Under the pieces are notes generated by a model. It had not been told where the DNA came from, did not search any database, and worked only from the letters and a program-made list of their open reading frames with translations. From G963665085 sp963665085 (lineage in GTDB: Bacteria; Bacteroidota; Bacteroidia; Bacteroidales; JAAAOM01), in assembly GCA_963665085.2 (NCBI GenBank), contig CAXXXS010000001.1, forward strand, positions 1,302,001 through 1,366,000: DNA of 64,000 nucleotides, written 5' to 3'. The position numbers and the translations under genes were made by a program. Each line of letters starts with the position of its first letter. Within the stretch, counting starts at the first letter, position 1. This document shows, piece after piece, positions 29,201 through 35,962 of the stretch.

Positions 29201-32200
29201 ATCAATTTTAAATGTATTGCCAGGCTGACCAATTAATTGCGTATTATTATTGACTATCAGATAACCATTTTTTATTGTAACATTGTTGTTGACATTGGCT
29301 GTAAGTGCCGTAGCCGGAGAACTGTAGCCTAACGACACATATCCATCAATTATTAGTTCAGCAGAACCTAAAGTTAGTGTATTTCCTGCATCATAGGTTG
29401 TTAAATAATTTCCTAAAAGGGTTACCGAACCCGAAAAATTACATGTACCATCTATTCTTAATCCTCCACTTATAGTATAATCTCCTGAACCTTCAACAGT
29501 AGAGCCGTTGTAAATATTTACTCTTCCTGTGGCTGTAAAATCACCGTTTATGGTTTTTGCTGTAACACCTCCATTATTAAAACTTAAATTATAGAAAGAT
29601 GCATTACCTGTCAGGTTTAAGCTTTGTGCGGTAGTGCTGGCAAAGTCTGTTGTATTTGCTGTTTGTGAGTATGTAGAATTAGGGTCAATGGTTAAATTAC
29701 CCAATACTGTAATTGTATAATTTGCAATTGAGGCTACGGTGCTATTTGTTACCAGGATGTCTCCATTTACAGTTGTATTTTCCTGTATTGAACCAACCCC
29801 TCCGCCCATAAAAGTTATGTTGTTAAAACTTACCGATGAGGCTGATGGATTATCGTTTATTGTATTTACGAGGCCATCAAAAACAATGGTTCCTGTTGCA
29901 TCGTAATTGCCATTGCCGGTAACCGACCAATTACCTGCTACTGTATGAGATAAGCCGCCATCATTGAAAGTTGCATTGTCTTCAATAAATACATTCCCAT
30001 TAATATCCAGAGAAACATTTGCAGTAGCAAAACATCCGTTATTAAAGGTAATATCATTAAAAGTAGGAGAGGTAGTTCCATTAAATACCATCTCACCATA
30101 TACCTCTGTATTGACAACATTTGAAGAAGTGGTCTTTAAATTGATAGTTCCTTCGTTTTTTACATTTCCATATAATATTAATTCATGAGCAGGAGAACCA
30201 GGAGAACCAGCATTTATGATAGCCCCATCTTTTACCTCTAATTTTTCACGAATTGTTGCAGTTCGTTGTGTTGCATCTGTGCCAATACGGAATATTCCTG
30301 TTGTCCCTTCACCTATTTGTAGGTTTAACACATCGATATCGCCGTTGTTGTCTACAGTTACTGTATGTCCATCTTGTACAATTAAAGTGGCTAAGCCATC
30401 TGTTACACTCGCTGGATTAGCGCCGGTACCATCGGGATTACTGGTCCAGCTGGTGGTTAAACCAGCCGAAACGTTTCCTGTAGAATAGTAGGTAGAACCC
30501 GGGTATGTCCAGTTGATTAAACTTCCGGGATTTCCATTATCTTCATCATAGTGTTCGCCGGAAAGATCACCACTAGCATCTTCGAAATTGATAGTTCCAG
30601 TACCTGATGTTCTGCTAACATTATAAGTTGGTCCAGCATTAAATACAATATCAGACACACTTGATAATCCAGAAAGATCTATTCCTGTGATGTTAATACT
30701 TTGATTACCTGTTCCATTCGAAAAGGAACCATTGCTTAAATTATTTGTAGAATTAATACTCCCTCCAGAGATATTTAACCCATTATTTAGGTTATCAAAC
30801 TGGTAATATTGTGCGTTTATTTCTGCTGTTGCACCTGTTTGATTATAATAATACGTGCCCGAACCATTGATTGAAACGATAGCTGGATTTCCCTCTGAAC
30901 CAACAATTGAAAATGTTCCGTTATTTGTTATAATGTTATTATTAGCGATTAATAATGATGCATTATCGTTTATTTCTATTCCAGCTCCTGCTGCTATATT
31001 TACGGAATCACTTGTGATTAATGTGTTTGAGTTTAATTGTAACGTACCACCATCTATAGAGACAACACTGGCAACAGAAATATCTCCATTTAATGTTTTG
31101 TTACCGGAACCTGCACTTACTAACCTTCTATAGTTTAAAGATGAAAATATTTGTTGATCCCCGATTCTGTTATAAATAATGCTTGTATTATCTCCGTAGT
31201 TTGTATATGTAGATATTGTATTATTTTCTCCGCCTAAATTGATGGAGTGAGTGTTGTTTCGCCCATCAGGACGTAATTCTCCTGTCCCTGCAAGATCTCC
31301 GGAGATTGATAAGGTTTGATCCTGATACCTGTAAAAACTTAAAATTCCATCAATTGAAACATTCCCTGTTACATTTATATTACTTGCCACTGTTCCTAAA
31401 TACAGTGTTGAATTAACTGTTAAATTGTTATTGACATCAATATCGTTTTGTAAAGATTTTGTGTTTGTCCCATCTAAAACAAGATCATAATAAGTTGCAC
31501 TGGTAATAGTTTGATCACCATTTCGATTGTATGTCACCGTATTTCCTGTTGCTGAAGCATCAAAAACACCGGTTGTGCTCATAGGCCCAGAAGCGTTTCC
31601 TATTGTAAGAAATCCTTCATTGATAAATTGAGAGGTTAAGTCTGCTCCATTAATAATTCCATTTATTAACAAGCCATCAGTATTTTCAGTATTCTGATTG
31701 GTAATTGAAATGCCCGATGCTATTGTTATTACTCCATTAAGTATTATTGATGAATCCCCTTCAATAACCTGTGAGTTAGTGTTAAAAGAAATAGTGGTAC
31801 TACCATTAGTAATAGCAAATGTTCCATTGTTGGTAATTCCTCCTTCAAAAATGAAAGGGGAGATGTTATTGGTTGTAAATGAGCCCTCGGGAAAAACAAT
31901 AAGATTGCCAGTAAAAGTATTTGTCCCACTATTATTGTTATCAATAAGATTTCCATATATTTCTGTGGTGGTTGTTACGGTGATATCCTGGTTATACAAA
32001 TTTAGGGAAGCCGCTTTTGTTATTTTCAAGCTATTGACAGTTGCCCCAGTATTAAGTGTAACAGTGTGTAAGATAGCAACATCATCCGTACTTGAGGGAA
32101 GCGTTCCATTGTTCCAGGTTGAGGTGGAGTTCCAATTTCCATTGTTGACAGTAAATTTATCAGGAATACTACCATCAAAACAAGCTGAGCTTTCTCCTAG

Positions 32201-33403
32201 GGTCCATGCACCATCAAGAGAAGGCGCGGCTCCATTTAGTACAATCTGGTTTGTAGAATGATCGTAACCTGTACCAGTTTCATTGGTTTGCCAACTGGAA
32301 CCAAACAATCTACCAACCATAGTTAAATTGGATTCATTGATTGGAACTGCAACATCAGAATCATTATAAGTAAGACTTCCTTGAATATCTGTAATTGTAA
32401 TATTGGAAGTAGCAATATCCCAATATTTCGTTATTTCGTTATCTGTACCTGATGTTAAAGGATGATTATTATCAGAGAGGCTTATTTGAATGTATCCACT
32501 GCCAATTGTTCCTGATAAAGAAGTAATTTCAAGAGGAGAATACTCACTGCCAACACCTAAGGGATAAATCATCTGGTATAAAGCAGCATTATTACCATCT
32601 CTACGAAAAGTACCTCCATTTTTAAAATCAATCATTTTAGAAGCATCATAACCTCCTGTAACGGTTATAGTACCTGAATTAGTTATTCTTAACAGATTTG
32701 AATTCAGTTCAATTACATTATCAAGCAATAATGTGTCATAAATCAGTGTTGTATTTCGTAAACTTTTTATTCCCCCATTACTTACACCAAGATTATTGTA
32801 ATTGTAATTTGCTATTACCTGGTCTCCTGTTCCATTGTAGTTTACTGTTGAACCTCCTCTGTAAAAAGTACCCCCATAGAAATCACCTGAAATATTAATA
32901 ATTCCGTCCCCTGTAACTACCATATAATTACGGGCACCATTGCCCGACATGATAAATGCCCCGGAGATATTTACTGTTCCATTATTTAGGATTAAAGAGT
33001 CTTTCCTTGTGTCACTGCCGGTATTTGGCATAGTAATACCAGAACAGGATAAATTTCCGTCACCAATATTTATCTTTTGAGAAACATTGTCAGAATCAGG
33101 AGTCCCAAATACTAAGTCTCCTGAAATTGATAATTGAATTCCTGATGATAGAAAAATACGGGTATTTGTATTGTTATTACTTAAAGTTAATGAGGCACAG
33201 GTAGCGTCTGCGTCAATATTAATGTTATATCCGGAACCAATGGTAACATCCTCCGAGACAAGAGGGGTTCCATCAGGAGACCAGTTGGCTGCATCATTCC
33301 AATTACTTGTTCCTGCTCCACCATCCCAGGATTTTTGTGAAAAAATGAGAGAATGAAAAATAAAAATATTTAATAGGATTAATAGGAGGATTTTTTTCTT
33401 CAT
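17279..33403 (-). CDS. Giant modular repeat surface protein (5374 aa)
   Basis: A single uninterrupted 16.1 kb frame. It has a signal peptide (about 1-22, ending SLIFSQ), then seven large modules, each opening with a WDGGAGTSNWNDAANW-like segment (near residues 24, 420, 970, 2330, 3465, 4245 and 4680). At least five close with a block like NFSNGTF...FNSGPTYNISRTSGTG...WVFP. Between these are dozens of short beta-strand units containing FYNL/FNNI, GTVTFNG and GDLTI words, typical of a right-handed beta-helix or filamentous fold. The last 120 residues look like one Ig/PKD-type domain with paired cysteines. There is no clear T9SS type A sorting domain; the protein stops at IYRTPNE. An adhesin or surface filament is likely; no catalytic motif was seen. 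Confidence 0.85.
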   Translation of the reverse strand: MKKKILLLILLNIFIFHSLIFSQKSWDGGAGTSNWNDAANWSPDGTPLVSEDVTIGSGYNINIDADATCASLTLSNNNTNTRIFLSSGIQLSISGDLVFGTPDSDNVSQKINIGDGNLSCSGITMPNTGSDTRKDSLILNNGTVNISGAFIMSGNGARNYMVVTGDGIINISGDFYGGTFYRGGSTVNYNGTGDQVIANYNYNNLGVSNGGIKSLRNTTLIYDTLLLDNVIELNSNLLRITNSGTITVTGGYDASKMIDFKNGGTFRRDGNNAALYQMIYPLGVGSEYSPLEITSLSGTIGSGYIQISLSDNNHPLTSGTDNEITKYWDIATSNITITDIQGSLTYNDSDVAVPINESNLTMVGRLFGSSWQTNETGTGYDHSTNQIVLNGAAPSLDGAWTLGESSACFDGSIPDKFTVNNGNWNSTSTWNNGTLPSSTDDVAILHTVTLNTGATVNSLKITKAASLNLYNQDITVTTTTEIYGNLIDNNNSGTNTFTGNLIVFPEGSFTTNNISPFIFEGGITNNGTFAITNGSTTISFNTNSQVIEGDSSIILNGVITIASGISITNQNTENTDGLLINGIINGADLTSQFINEGFLTIGNASGPMSTTGVFDASATGNTVTYNRNGDQTITSATYYDLVLDGTNTKSLQNDIDVNNNLTVNSTLYLGTVASNINVTGNVSIDGILSFYRYQDQTLSISGDLAGTGELRPDGRNNTHSINLGGENNTISTYTNYGDNTSIIYNRIGDQQIFSSLNYRRLVSAGSGNKTLNGDISVASVVSIDGGTLQLNSNTLITSDSVNIAAGAGIEINDNASLLIANNNIITNNGTFSIVGSEGNPAIVSINGSGTYYYNQTGATAEINAQYYQFDNLNNGLNISGGSINSTNNLSNGSFSNGTGNQSINITGIDLSGLSSVSDIVFNAGPTYNVSRTSGTGTINFEDASGDLSGEHYDEDNGNPGSLINWTYPGSTYYSTGNVSAGLTTSWTSNPDGTGANPASVTDGLATLIVQDGHTVTVDNNGDIDVLNLQIGEGTTGIFRIGTDATQRTATIREKLEVKDGAIINAGSPGSPAHELILYGNVKNEGTINLKTTSSNVVNTEVYGEMVFNGTTSPTFNDITFNNGCFATANVSLDINGNVFIEDNATFNDGGLSHTVAGNWSVTGNGNYDATGTIVFDGLVNTINDNPSASSVSFNNITFMGGGVGSIQENTTVNGDILVTNSTVASIANYTITVLGNLTIDPNSTYSQTANTTDFASTTAQSLNLTGNASFYNLSFNNGGVTAKTINGDFTATGRVNIYNGSTVEGSGDYTISGGLRIDGTCNFSGSVTLLGNYLTTYDAGNTLTLGSAELIIDGYVSLGYSSPATALTANVNNNVTIKNGYLIVNNNTQLIGQPGNTFKIDASKSLYVRGTDNFPTGFGTYEIDPAAWIRYDASFDQVVRGNLTYGHIEIDGNARKTVDGPLDIDGNIDLNLSSIFDLQNFSHTFSGTYLFNSTNSSIDGLLATFTFDASDANQYIYASGNGSYTFNNLAFTQTGATADRTKYFYNDCDININNDLTISNIGGTSSVLLIVDLNENGIGGTPNDMNLGAYCQINTDAVDFGVSVTDNFTGSKSLNTNSTIYYNLDEPQTIADGFTYGNITFYEEDKTARGALDIDGNISRTGATVFYDGGFTHTVAGNWLLNSSNYYTQASATGTIIFDGADQDINGVNFNNISIANSGTASIVNNLIVFGDLSVNAGANIDVSTRNIDLSGDLTILGNGLFTQTTGTTTFNGLDTQIITSNANSYLGRFYIDKPNTTGLQNVNVLSELHVYGNTIIGEDAGVLDISNQDVYFSGYLYVNANTVESDPSFIATGSNVIFDGSDAQYIRNYNIHPFVFNNVQFTGAGDKTLGVQGGGSDIMEVNGNFDISGSTVVATDGGGIDIYVRGDWENTGTFQHNNNHTVFFDGINDQNISSSGFWNVDFGGTNEKILQGNISVYSNLFISSDTLNANNNNISIDGNWDNTSASGFFIPGTGKVTFNGGYAYIYTGTTSGPIDGKGFYNIEINKNSASAYLAGDLDIENDFTLTTGTFITYEYDIWLGGNFTNNGTFYNNNTSSVLTLDATGGTKLLDPNDTYFRGIVVDAPGATYSVQSDFNFRYADMDLNAGTLVLNGNALTVASSSIAININGGTLQVDSASTVEFTGNNDTIYLNSGELILVGSISKPAVLKRNSGRFFVNQIGGTMHAKYYTIQNGNFTVSGGTIDGTNNFSNGTFAGGGGTSYLDLTGLNFSDFTVDNVIFNSGPTYNISRTSGTGAVTFQDASGALAGENYDKDDSDPGTLIEWVFPSGFFWDGGAGTDNWHDANNWSSNTVPTSTDIVYLNHDFLGGAYTIRITSDNAVAQRVIMDDQGGSNLELILENGYDLDVEEHVQIGANSILTQTDNNSVIYVGKNWTNLGTLNHGNSTIYFDGPVGNYIISSGGTGAGKSFYNVIIDATDATYSLGNATNIENDITITNGTFNLASGSYDLKIGGDWYLDQLNGATFSASTADIIFAGADQSIYNGTFYNFIVAGTGTKTVTSNIVVDNDLTIESSATLDGLENTIHVADDWFNNGGTLAQTGLGTILFNGTGGQNIDIGSDVTTFHNISFMNAGGKTFYNNSNVTGSLMINGGSGVVNADTFLITGVGSNNEFNCFDDFELRGENNFPQGFEDISFANTSTVTYQSDTVQHIYPTTYGNLRLRRLDTGNTVKIADGDLEITGSLYLNSDSSTTFDVSNDIYVTLTGSISIVPGSDIDWGTGTSTLEHIGGYWNIDADITDFNNLILNGSDDKYMQGDLIITGDLIVKDNIDLRMYQTTGREDYHTITSDGTGSFTLESAGRVINCTPASVADAIPEGFSSYDLHENSSYYLYSPFGVDQTLYTGNSIQYGSLYFVEDKNVTSDGIADIDVNGELDFNNSTYFDNGKNIKVAGANVILTYYIPSDPSIMLTLDGLVDQYLRDDQEDDLLLGAITLSGSGTKRIGDWNDEITIDGDLLINSGVTTTSYLDIEFNGENWTNNGIFSHLSNRTVTFNGASDQTIDPGEIHSSNYFRNLDFTNTSTKTFINNGADINGNFTLTSGTVDIGSLAYTISGQVTDSTGGTLISSNADITFDGGNQDIITPPFEANNITISNYGTKRLFSDWTIGGDLIINVGTYLNTSDNVIPTYYNINIGGDWTNYGTFVDNTSLVTFNGSASPVNITSGGSDFYDVNFNPGAAVSYYLQSPSTRIARTMTVGSDAELNLNSKELILGSSISSGKTYDVSGSININENAFLKFNNRTSQSVMNVSGSLSIVGSDASNIATITRETTGITGSETQINVLSGGTIAANYYLIEHLQDAGMNLEPGSVLDATNNFSNGTWSNIRDAANVRYLTLESDYTGGDISNITFNFSGTPTEGTHFNVIREIAATPITFDVVGGNLGSYKYEDDDEASASATTGLLKWPPITETNWTGAISSDWHNDGNWDNGIPTATLDAIIPDRANDPIISNGDAECKNLIISNGTLLLDNNRNLTTTGDVSIGTGTSVGILSVNTSNSLLTVGGLWSRGVSGVFLHGNGTVVFNSGAGSTTIDPRTSDFYNVVFDNSLTTFYISGSTINFKGKFEILNGTVTPSTNNYNYNFEGNYTISGGTFTPNQGGVTNGTITLSSSSDQTITNGIFYNLEVSGSGNKTCEGTITINGTTTINSTLEASSGCNIDFNGNMEISSTGKFIDGDETHTFSGQSWTDNGTYSGFGTVIFDRTENNQNLYKGSFYNLIVNCQGVIFYLRDSVTINNDLTIREGINYANLLSNVFTNPDESGTFTLEDNERLYVYGASNFPKGFGLYDLETSSTTYYYGTTDQDVTGVSYGNLYFNEANTKTLKGDVTVKGNLIFNTSTVDVSPNFYTLTIAGTWNNNSTGSFICRNGEVVFNGDANQYIAFGASNVNEFYNLTVNKSAGYANAANNTTNDFIIKNKLKVTNGQFHANGRIIYLSGDLEASGNGTLYSNSGTYYLNKTSGSANITTNNSSILNMTINSSGGATYTALDDIDLVGDFNLVSGTFDGNGNDINLGNGTTDIVTISGNYIVGDGGSLGLGNGTTLTVEPAGSIEVVGSLSTIARVTNNNSGGRYNFIVNGTIAAKYYMFEYMASGGIYLTNTSTIDPANNFSFGTFSRGTSSGQLLRIENTQSFVDPNYIEEVTFPINPGGSASNVTKNITSTGTLEFYNSTGIFAGEDYDNDPADLIMWTGPIELTWNGSVSTDWNDSLNWTASYGPPIVPTGAENVYIAVASNQPILTTYGAITANLEIMAGASITINTPADGGLSDLDVNGDITIKGSLRLMSSDDIMTVEGSWTRATTGAIIMNGNITFDGTGGSKVIDCRGVAFNDLTISGTSQYQLGYATTIKNDLVIESGATFDVSTSNYALTVKGDWINNGTFLSHTGKVTLNSTADPRTITSGGSRFYDVDINAPGITYQLLDDMGLNRNLNIIDGTLDLNNYKLQNGDGSGTDNLTITGTLLVNDNSSVEMGNSARLSVNSGGTLSLVGTDASNRAKVTGQSGGRYSLDVNSGANLLASYYEIEYTDANGLYVHNGATVDSLYNLSEGVFSYGNPGSGSFITLQHEMGYNDTIRNVIFNTGPVYNVTRTSGTSEYHFQDAAGSLGDYEFENDISAPDPSSGLLYWPYKNTYVWTGAIDSDWHNTGNWASNAIPDTSKSALILSTAPNFPEITADTAVAKKVTVKSGAQLTMGRNITIIEDLFYGGSITAVGSPIITVGENWQDDEGSFTPGNSTVKLNTQSDSKDIVLSDGSFYNLEIDASGYTYHQTSELVIENDLIITNGTFDLNGFDINIGGGINNNGTFSIGTQKVTFNGTSGTHSINSGSATFYNVEINSSTGAATYLLSGDMDISNNYTLTKGTFGLSPDGGTNNYTLSIGKRWYNVSGTFNANAGEILVGENWIAAGIAVFNAGTSTVTLNAASGTRTVYPRNNAFYNLTIDGNATFRLSSNLDVDNNLTINTGNLDAATAPSYNIFVGGNWENNSSFEPRAGRVTFDGVNQSITKSTPEVFYNFTFSGDSLTLNNEIDISNIFTLSSGNINTLTNKIVLGTSTSNTGTLDYTAGAITGKFERWLNAIETDYLYPLGTSTTNNSATIRFITSLTAGSLIGEFNTTNPGNSGLPLNDGVTHVEDVFTDGFWRFTAQNSLTPSNYNVSLNGDGFSSHAIVPVTRVLKRTDGGNWGVDGNHSNSSGTECYRNGMSGISTTYTDFCLGVVTCNGGTVGSNATVCEGDDLVPFNSSVSPNGGINYTYTWQYSITMSAVPGDTNWTDITGSNSLTLDYGTITEDTKFVRKAEATGCSTKYSNEITIQAEPVPDSGIIYRTPNE

Positions 33404-33697
33404 AAAGAACTAATAATTATTTTTTGACATTACATAAGCCATCTTAAAAAACAATAAAAATGTTGTGGCATGCTATTAAAAAAAGAAGAAATACAGGCAC
33501 TAAATTCTATTGCTTATAACTGTTGCCTAAATTGCCACATATTAGCCATTAGCATTTATACGGGAGTATATTAAAAAGGTTATATGAAGAAAATTTGTCT
33601 ACCTTAATCGATTGTTTAACAATTCCTTGTTAATCTATAAGAAAGGGGATAGGTTCAAAGGCCTATAAATTAATGCTATCTCAATTCATATTTGATG

Positions 33698-34312
33698 TTA
33701 AAATAAACCATGAATTTGGGCATCAACTTTATCTATTACGGTACTTAAGTCTTCGGGCTTATCAATAAAGTTAAGATTATCAACATCTACAACCAATAAT
33801 TTACTTATAGCATAAGACTCAATCCATGCCTCATACCTCTCGTTAAGTCTTTTTAGATAATCAAGACGGATGGTATTTTCGTATTTACGGCCTCTCTTTT
33901 GGATTTGATTTACAAGAGTTGGTATAGAAGCACGTAAATAGATTAATAAATCTGGTGGATGAATTAATGAACTAAGTAAATTAAAAAGGGTGAAATAATT
34001 TTCAAAATCCCTGGTAGACATTAATCCCATTGAATGCAGGTTTGGGGCAAAGATGTAAGCATCTTCATAGATTGTTCTGTCCTGTATAATGTTTTTTCCT
34101 GATTTGCGAATTTCAAGCATCTGATTGAAACGCATGTTCAGAAAGTAAATTTGAAGGTTGAAAGACCATCGTTGCATATCTTCATAAAAATCATTGATAT
34201 ACGGATTGTCATCAGCATCTTCATAATGTGGTTCCCATTTGTAATGTTTTGAAAGTAATTCTGTTAAAGAAGTTTTTCCTGAGCCAATATTACCGGCAAC
34301 TGCAATATGCAT
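33698..34312 (-). CDS. Deoxynucleoside kinase
   Basis: A 204-residue cytoplasmic kinase of the dCK/dGK family, which phosphorylates deoxynucleosides for salvage. The P-loop GNIGSGKTS (residues 7-15) is followed by EDADDNPYINDFYEDM, NLQIYFLNMRF and the DRTIYEDAYIFA segment holding the catalytic and substrate-binding acidic/Arg residues. RGRKYENTIRLDYLKRLNERYE forms the LID region. Which base is preferred cannot be read. It lies 35 bp downstream of the GH3-like gene on the same strand, so co-transcription is likely. Confidence 0.92.
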   Translation of the reverse strand: MHIAVAGNIGSGKTSLTELLSKHYKWEPHYEDADDNPYINDFYEDMQRWSFNLQIYFLNMRFNQMLEIRKSGKNIIQDRTIYEDAYIFAPNLHSMGLMSTRDFENYFTLFNLLSSLIHPPDLLIYLRASIPTLVNQIQKRGRKYENTIRLDYLKRLNERYEAWIESYAISKLLVVDVDNLNFIDKPEDLSTVIDKVDAQIHGLF

Positions 34313-34347
34313 AATCTATCGTTTTAATACTAATATACAATATTTCT

Positions 34348-35868
34348 TTAAGAAATAGAATCATTAATTGAAAGTATCTCTTCAAGAATTTTTCTGTCGT
34401 TTGATAATCGGGGAATTTTGTTTTGGCCCCCGATTTTACCTTTTTTGTGGAGCCATTCAAAGAATATTCCACTTTTTATTTGTCTTACTGTAGGTTTCTC
34501 AAGTGTGATGTTTTTATATCTTTTCGCTTCATAATCAGAATTAAGGGACATTAATGCATGATCAAGCATCGATGTAAAATATTCTATATCTGAAGGGGGT
34601 TTTGCAAATTCAATAAGCCATTCGTGTGATCCTTTTGAGTCATCGCTAAAATAAATTGGGGCTGCTGTGTAATCCGTTATTTCTGCTCCTGATTTTTCAC
34701 ATGCTATTTTAAGAGCTTTTTCTGCATTATCTATGATTATTTCCTCTCCAAAAGCATTGATATAATGTTTTGTCCTCCCAGATATTTTTATTTTATGTGG
34801 AAAGAGAGAGGTAAATCTAACTGTATCGCCAATTATATATCGCCATAGGCCAGCATTTGTAGAAATAACTAAAGCATAATTTTTCCCGATTTCAACATCT
34901 TTTATGCTTAAAACACTTGGGTTCTCATTTTCAAATTCGCTCATTGGAATGAATTCGTAGAAAATACCCATATCAAGCATTAATAGCATATCATCTTTAT
35001 TGGGCTCATCCTGGATAGCGAAAAATCCTTCTGAAGCATTGTATGTTTCCATATAATTCATGGTATCAGAGGGGATTATTTTTTTGAATTGTTCCTTATA
35101 AGGAATAAAACTTACCCCACCATGAGTAAATAATTCCATATTGGGCCATAATTCGAGTACATTTTTTTTTCCTGTAAATTCAAGAATATGTTTTAACATA
35201 ACAAGGTTCCATGAAGGGACTCCTGCAATGTTTGTAACATTTTCTTCTATGGTTTCTTTTGTTATTTTATCAAGTTTTTCTTCCCATTTATCTAAGAGAG
35301 CAACTTCCTGGCTTGGGGTCCGGATAAAATCTACCCAGAAAGGAAGGTTTTCAATTAATATGGCTGACAAATCACCGAAATATGCCTGATTACTAAAATT
35401 ATCAATTTTATGACTTCCTCCTAGGGTCAAACCTTTTCCCTTAAATATTCCTGTTTCTGGATAGTTTTGTGTATAGATTACCAAAACATCTTTTCCTCCT
35501 CTAAAGTGGCAATCTTCTAACGCTTCTTTACTTACCGGAATGAATTTACTTTTATCACTTGTTGTGCCTGATGATTTTGCAAACCATTTAATTTCACCGG
35601 GCCATAATATATTTTGTTCCCCTTTTCTAAGCCTTGTTATATATGGTTTTACATCTTCGTAGGTCTGTAGGGGGACTCTTTCCTGAAATTTTCTGATTGA
35701 GTCGATTTCATCGTATCTATATTTTTTGCCCCATTCTGTGTCTTTTGCTTTTGATAATAATTTGAAGAAAACTTCTTTTTGAACATCGTAGGGATATTTC
35801 CTGATTAAATCGAGCTGATGGGCTCTTTTGATTGTTAACCAGTTAATTATAGAAGGGATTATAGGCAT
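34348..35868 (-). CDS. GH3 auxin-responsive promoter family protein
   Basis: A 506-residue adenylating enzyme of the GH3 family. In plants these join amino acids to hormone acids; bacterial members are widespread in Bacteroidota with unknown acid substrates. Visible family features are WFAKSSGTTSDKSKFIPVS (ATP-binding P-loop equivalent), FTHGGVSFIPYKEQF, YNASEGFFAIQDE, and LWRYIIGDTVRF followed by the hinge and ISGRTKHYINAFGEE. No signal peptide is present. A promoter -7 box lies 30 bp upstream, and a deoxynucleoside kinase gene follows closely. Confidence 0.92.
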   Translation of the reverse strand: MPIIPSIINWLTIKRAHQLDLIRKYPYDVQKEVFFKLLSKAKDTEWGKKYRYDEIDSIRKFQERVPLQTYEDVKPYITRLRKGEQNILWPGEIKWFAKSSGTTSDKSKFIPVSKEALEDCHFRGGKDVLVIYTQNYPETGIFKGKGLTLGGSHKIDNFSNQAYFGDLSAILIENLPFWVDFIRTPSQEVALLDKWEEKLDKITKETIEENVTNIAGVPSWNLVMLKHILEFTGKKNVLELWPNMELFTHGGVSFIPYKEQFKKIIPSDTMNYMETYNASEGFFAIQDEPNKDDMLLMLDMGIFYEFIPMSEFENENPSVLSIKDVEIGKNYALVISTNAGLWRYIIGDTVRFTSLFPHKIKISGRTKHYINAFGEEIIIDNAEKALKIACEKSGAEITDYTAAPIYFSDDSKGSHEWLIEFAKPPSDIEYFTSMLDHALMSLNSDYEAKRYKNITLEKPTVRQIKSGIFFEWLHKKGKIGGQNKIPRLSNDRKILEEILSINDSIS

Positions 35869-35897
35869 TGTTAATATGTATATTGATTTAAATACAT

Positions 35898-35905
35898 CAA
35901 AGATA
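35898..35905 (-). promoter_or_regulatory. Promoter -7 box for the GH3-dNK operon
   Basis: On the minus strand this reads TATCTTTG, an exact TAnnTTTG match, 30 bp from the GH3 start codon. No good -33 element is visible; the upstream position is occupied by the queA terminator. Confidence 0.55.
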
Positions 35906-35910
35906 AAAGA

Positions 35911-35942
35911 AATAAAAAACCCTCAGCTAATAACTGAGGGTT
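35911..35942 (-). terminator. Rho-independent terminator of the queA operon
   Basis: On the minus strand AACCCTCAG and CTGAGGGTT form a perfect 9-bp stem around a 7-nt loop, followed by TTTTATTT. It lies 21 bp after the queA stop codon. Confidence 0.92.
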
Positions 35943-35962
35943 GAAATATAAATTCTGTATTT

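Noticed and set aside
19167..32261. Many plus-strand open frames of 60-190 codons
   Set aside because: All lie antisense to the giant repeat gene; its low-complexity, Thr/Asn/Gly-rich codons leave the opposite strand open. None shows a family motif.
17279..33403. Repetitive DNA as a CRISPR array or satellite
   Set aside because: The repeats are degenerate, in frame and of protein origin, with no fixed spacer length.
33404..33697. 294-bp gap upstream of the giant gene, with a TGTGGCA/TGCCACA pair 62 bp apart
   Set aside because: The pair is only 7 bp with a long loop; no promoter match, RNA gene or ORF was found in the gap.
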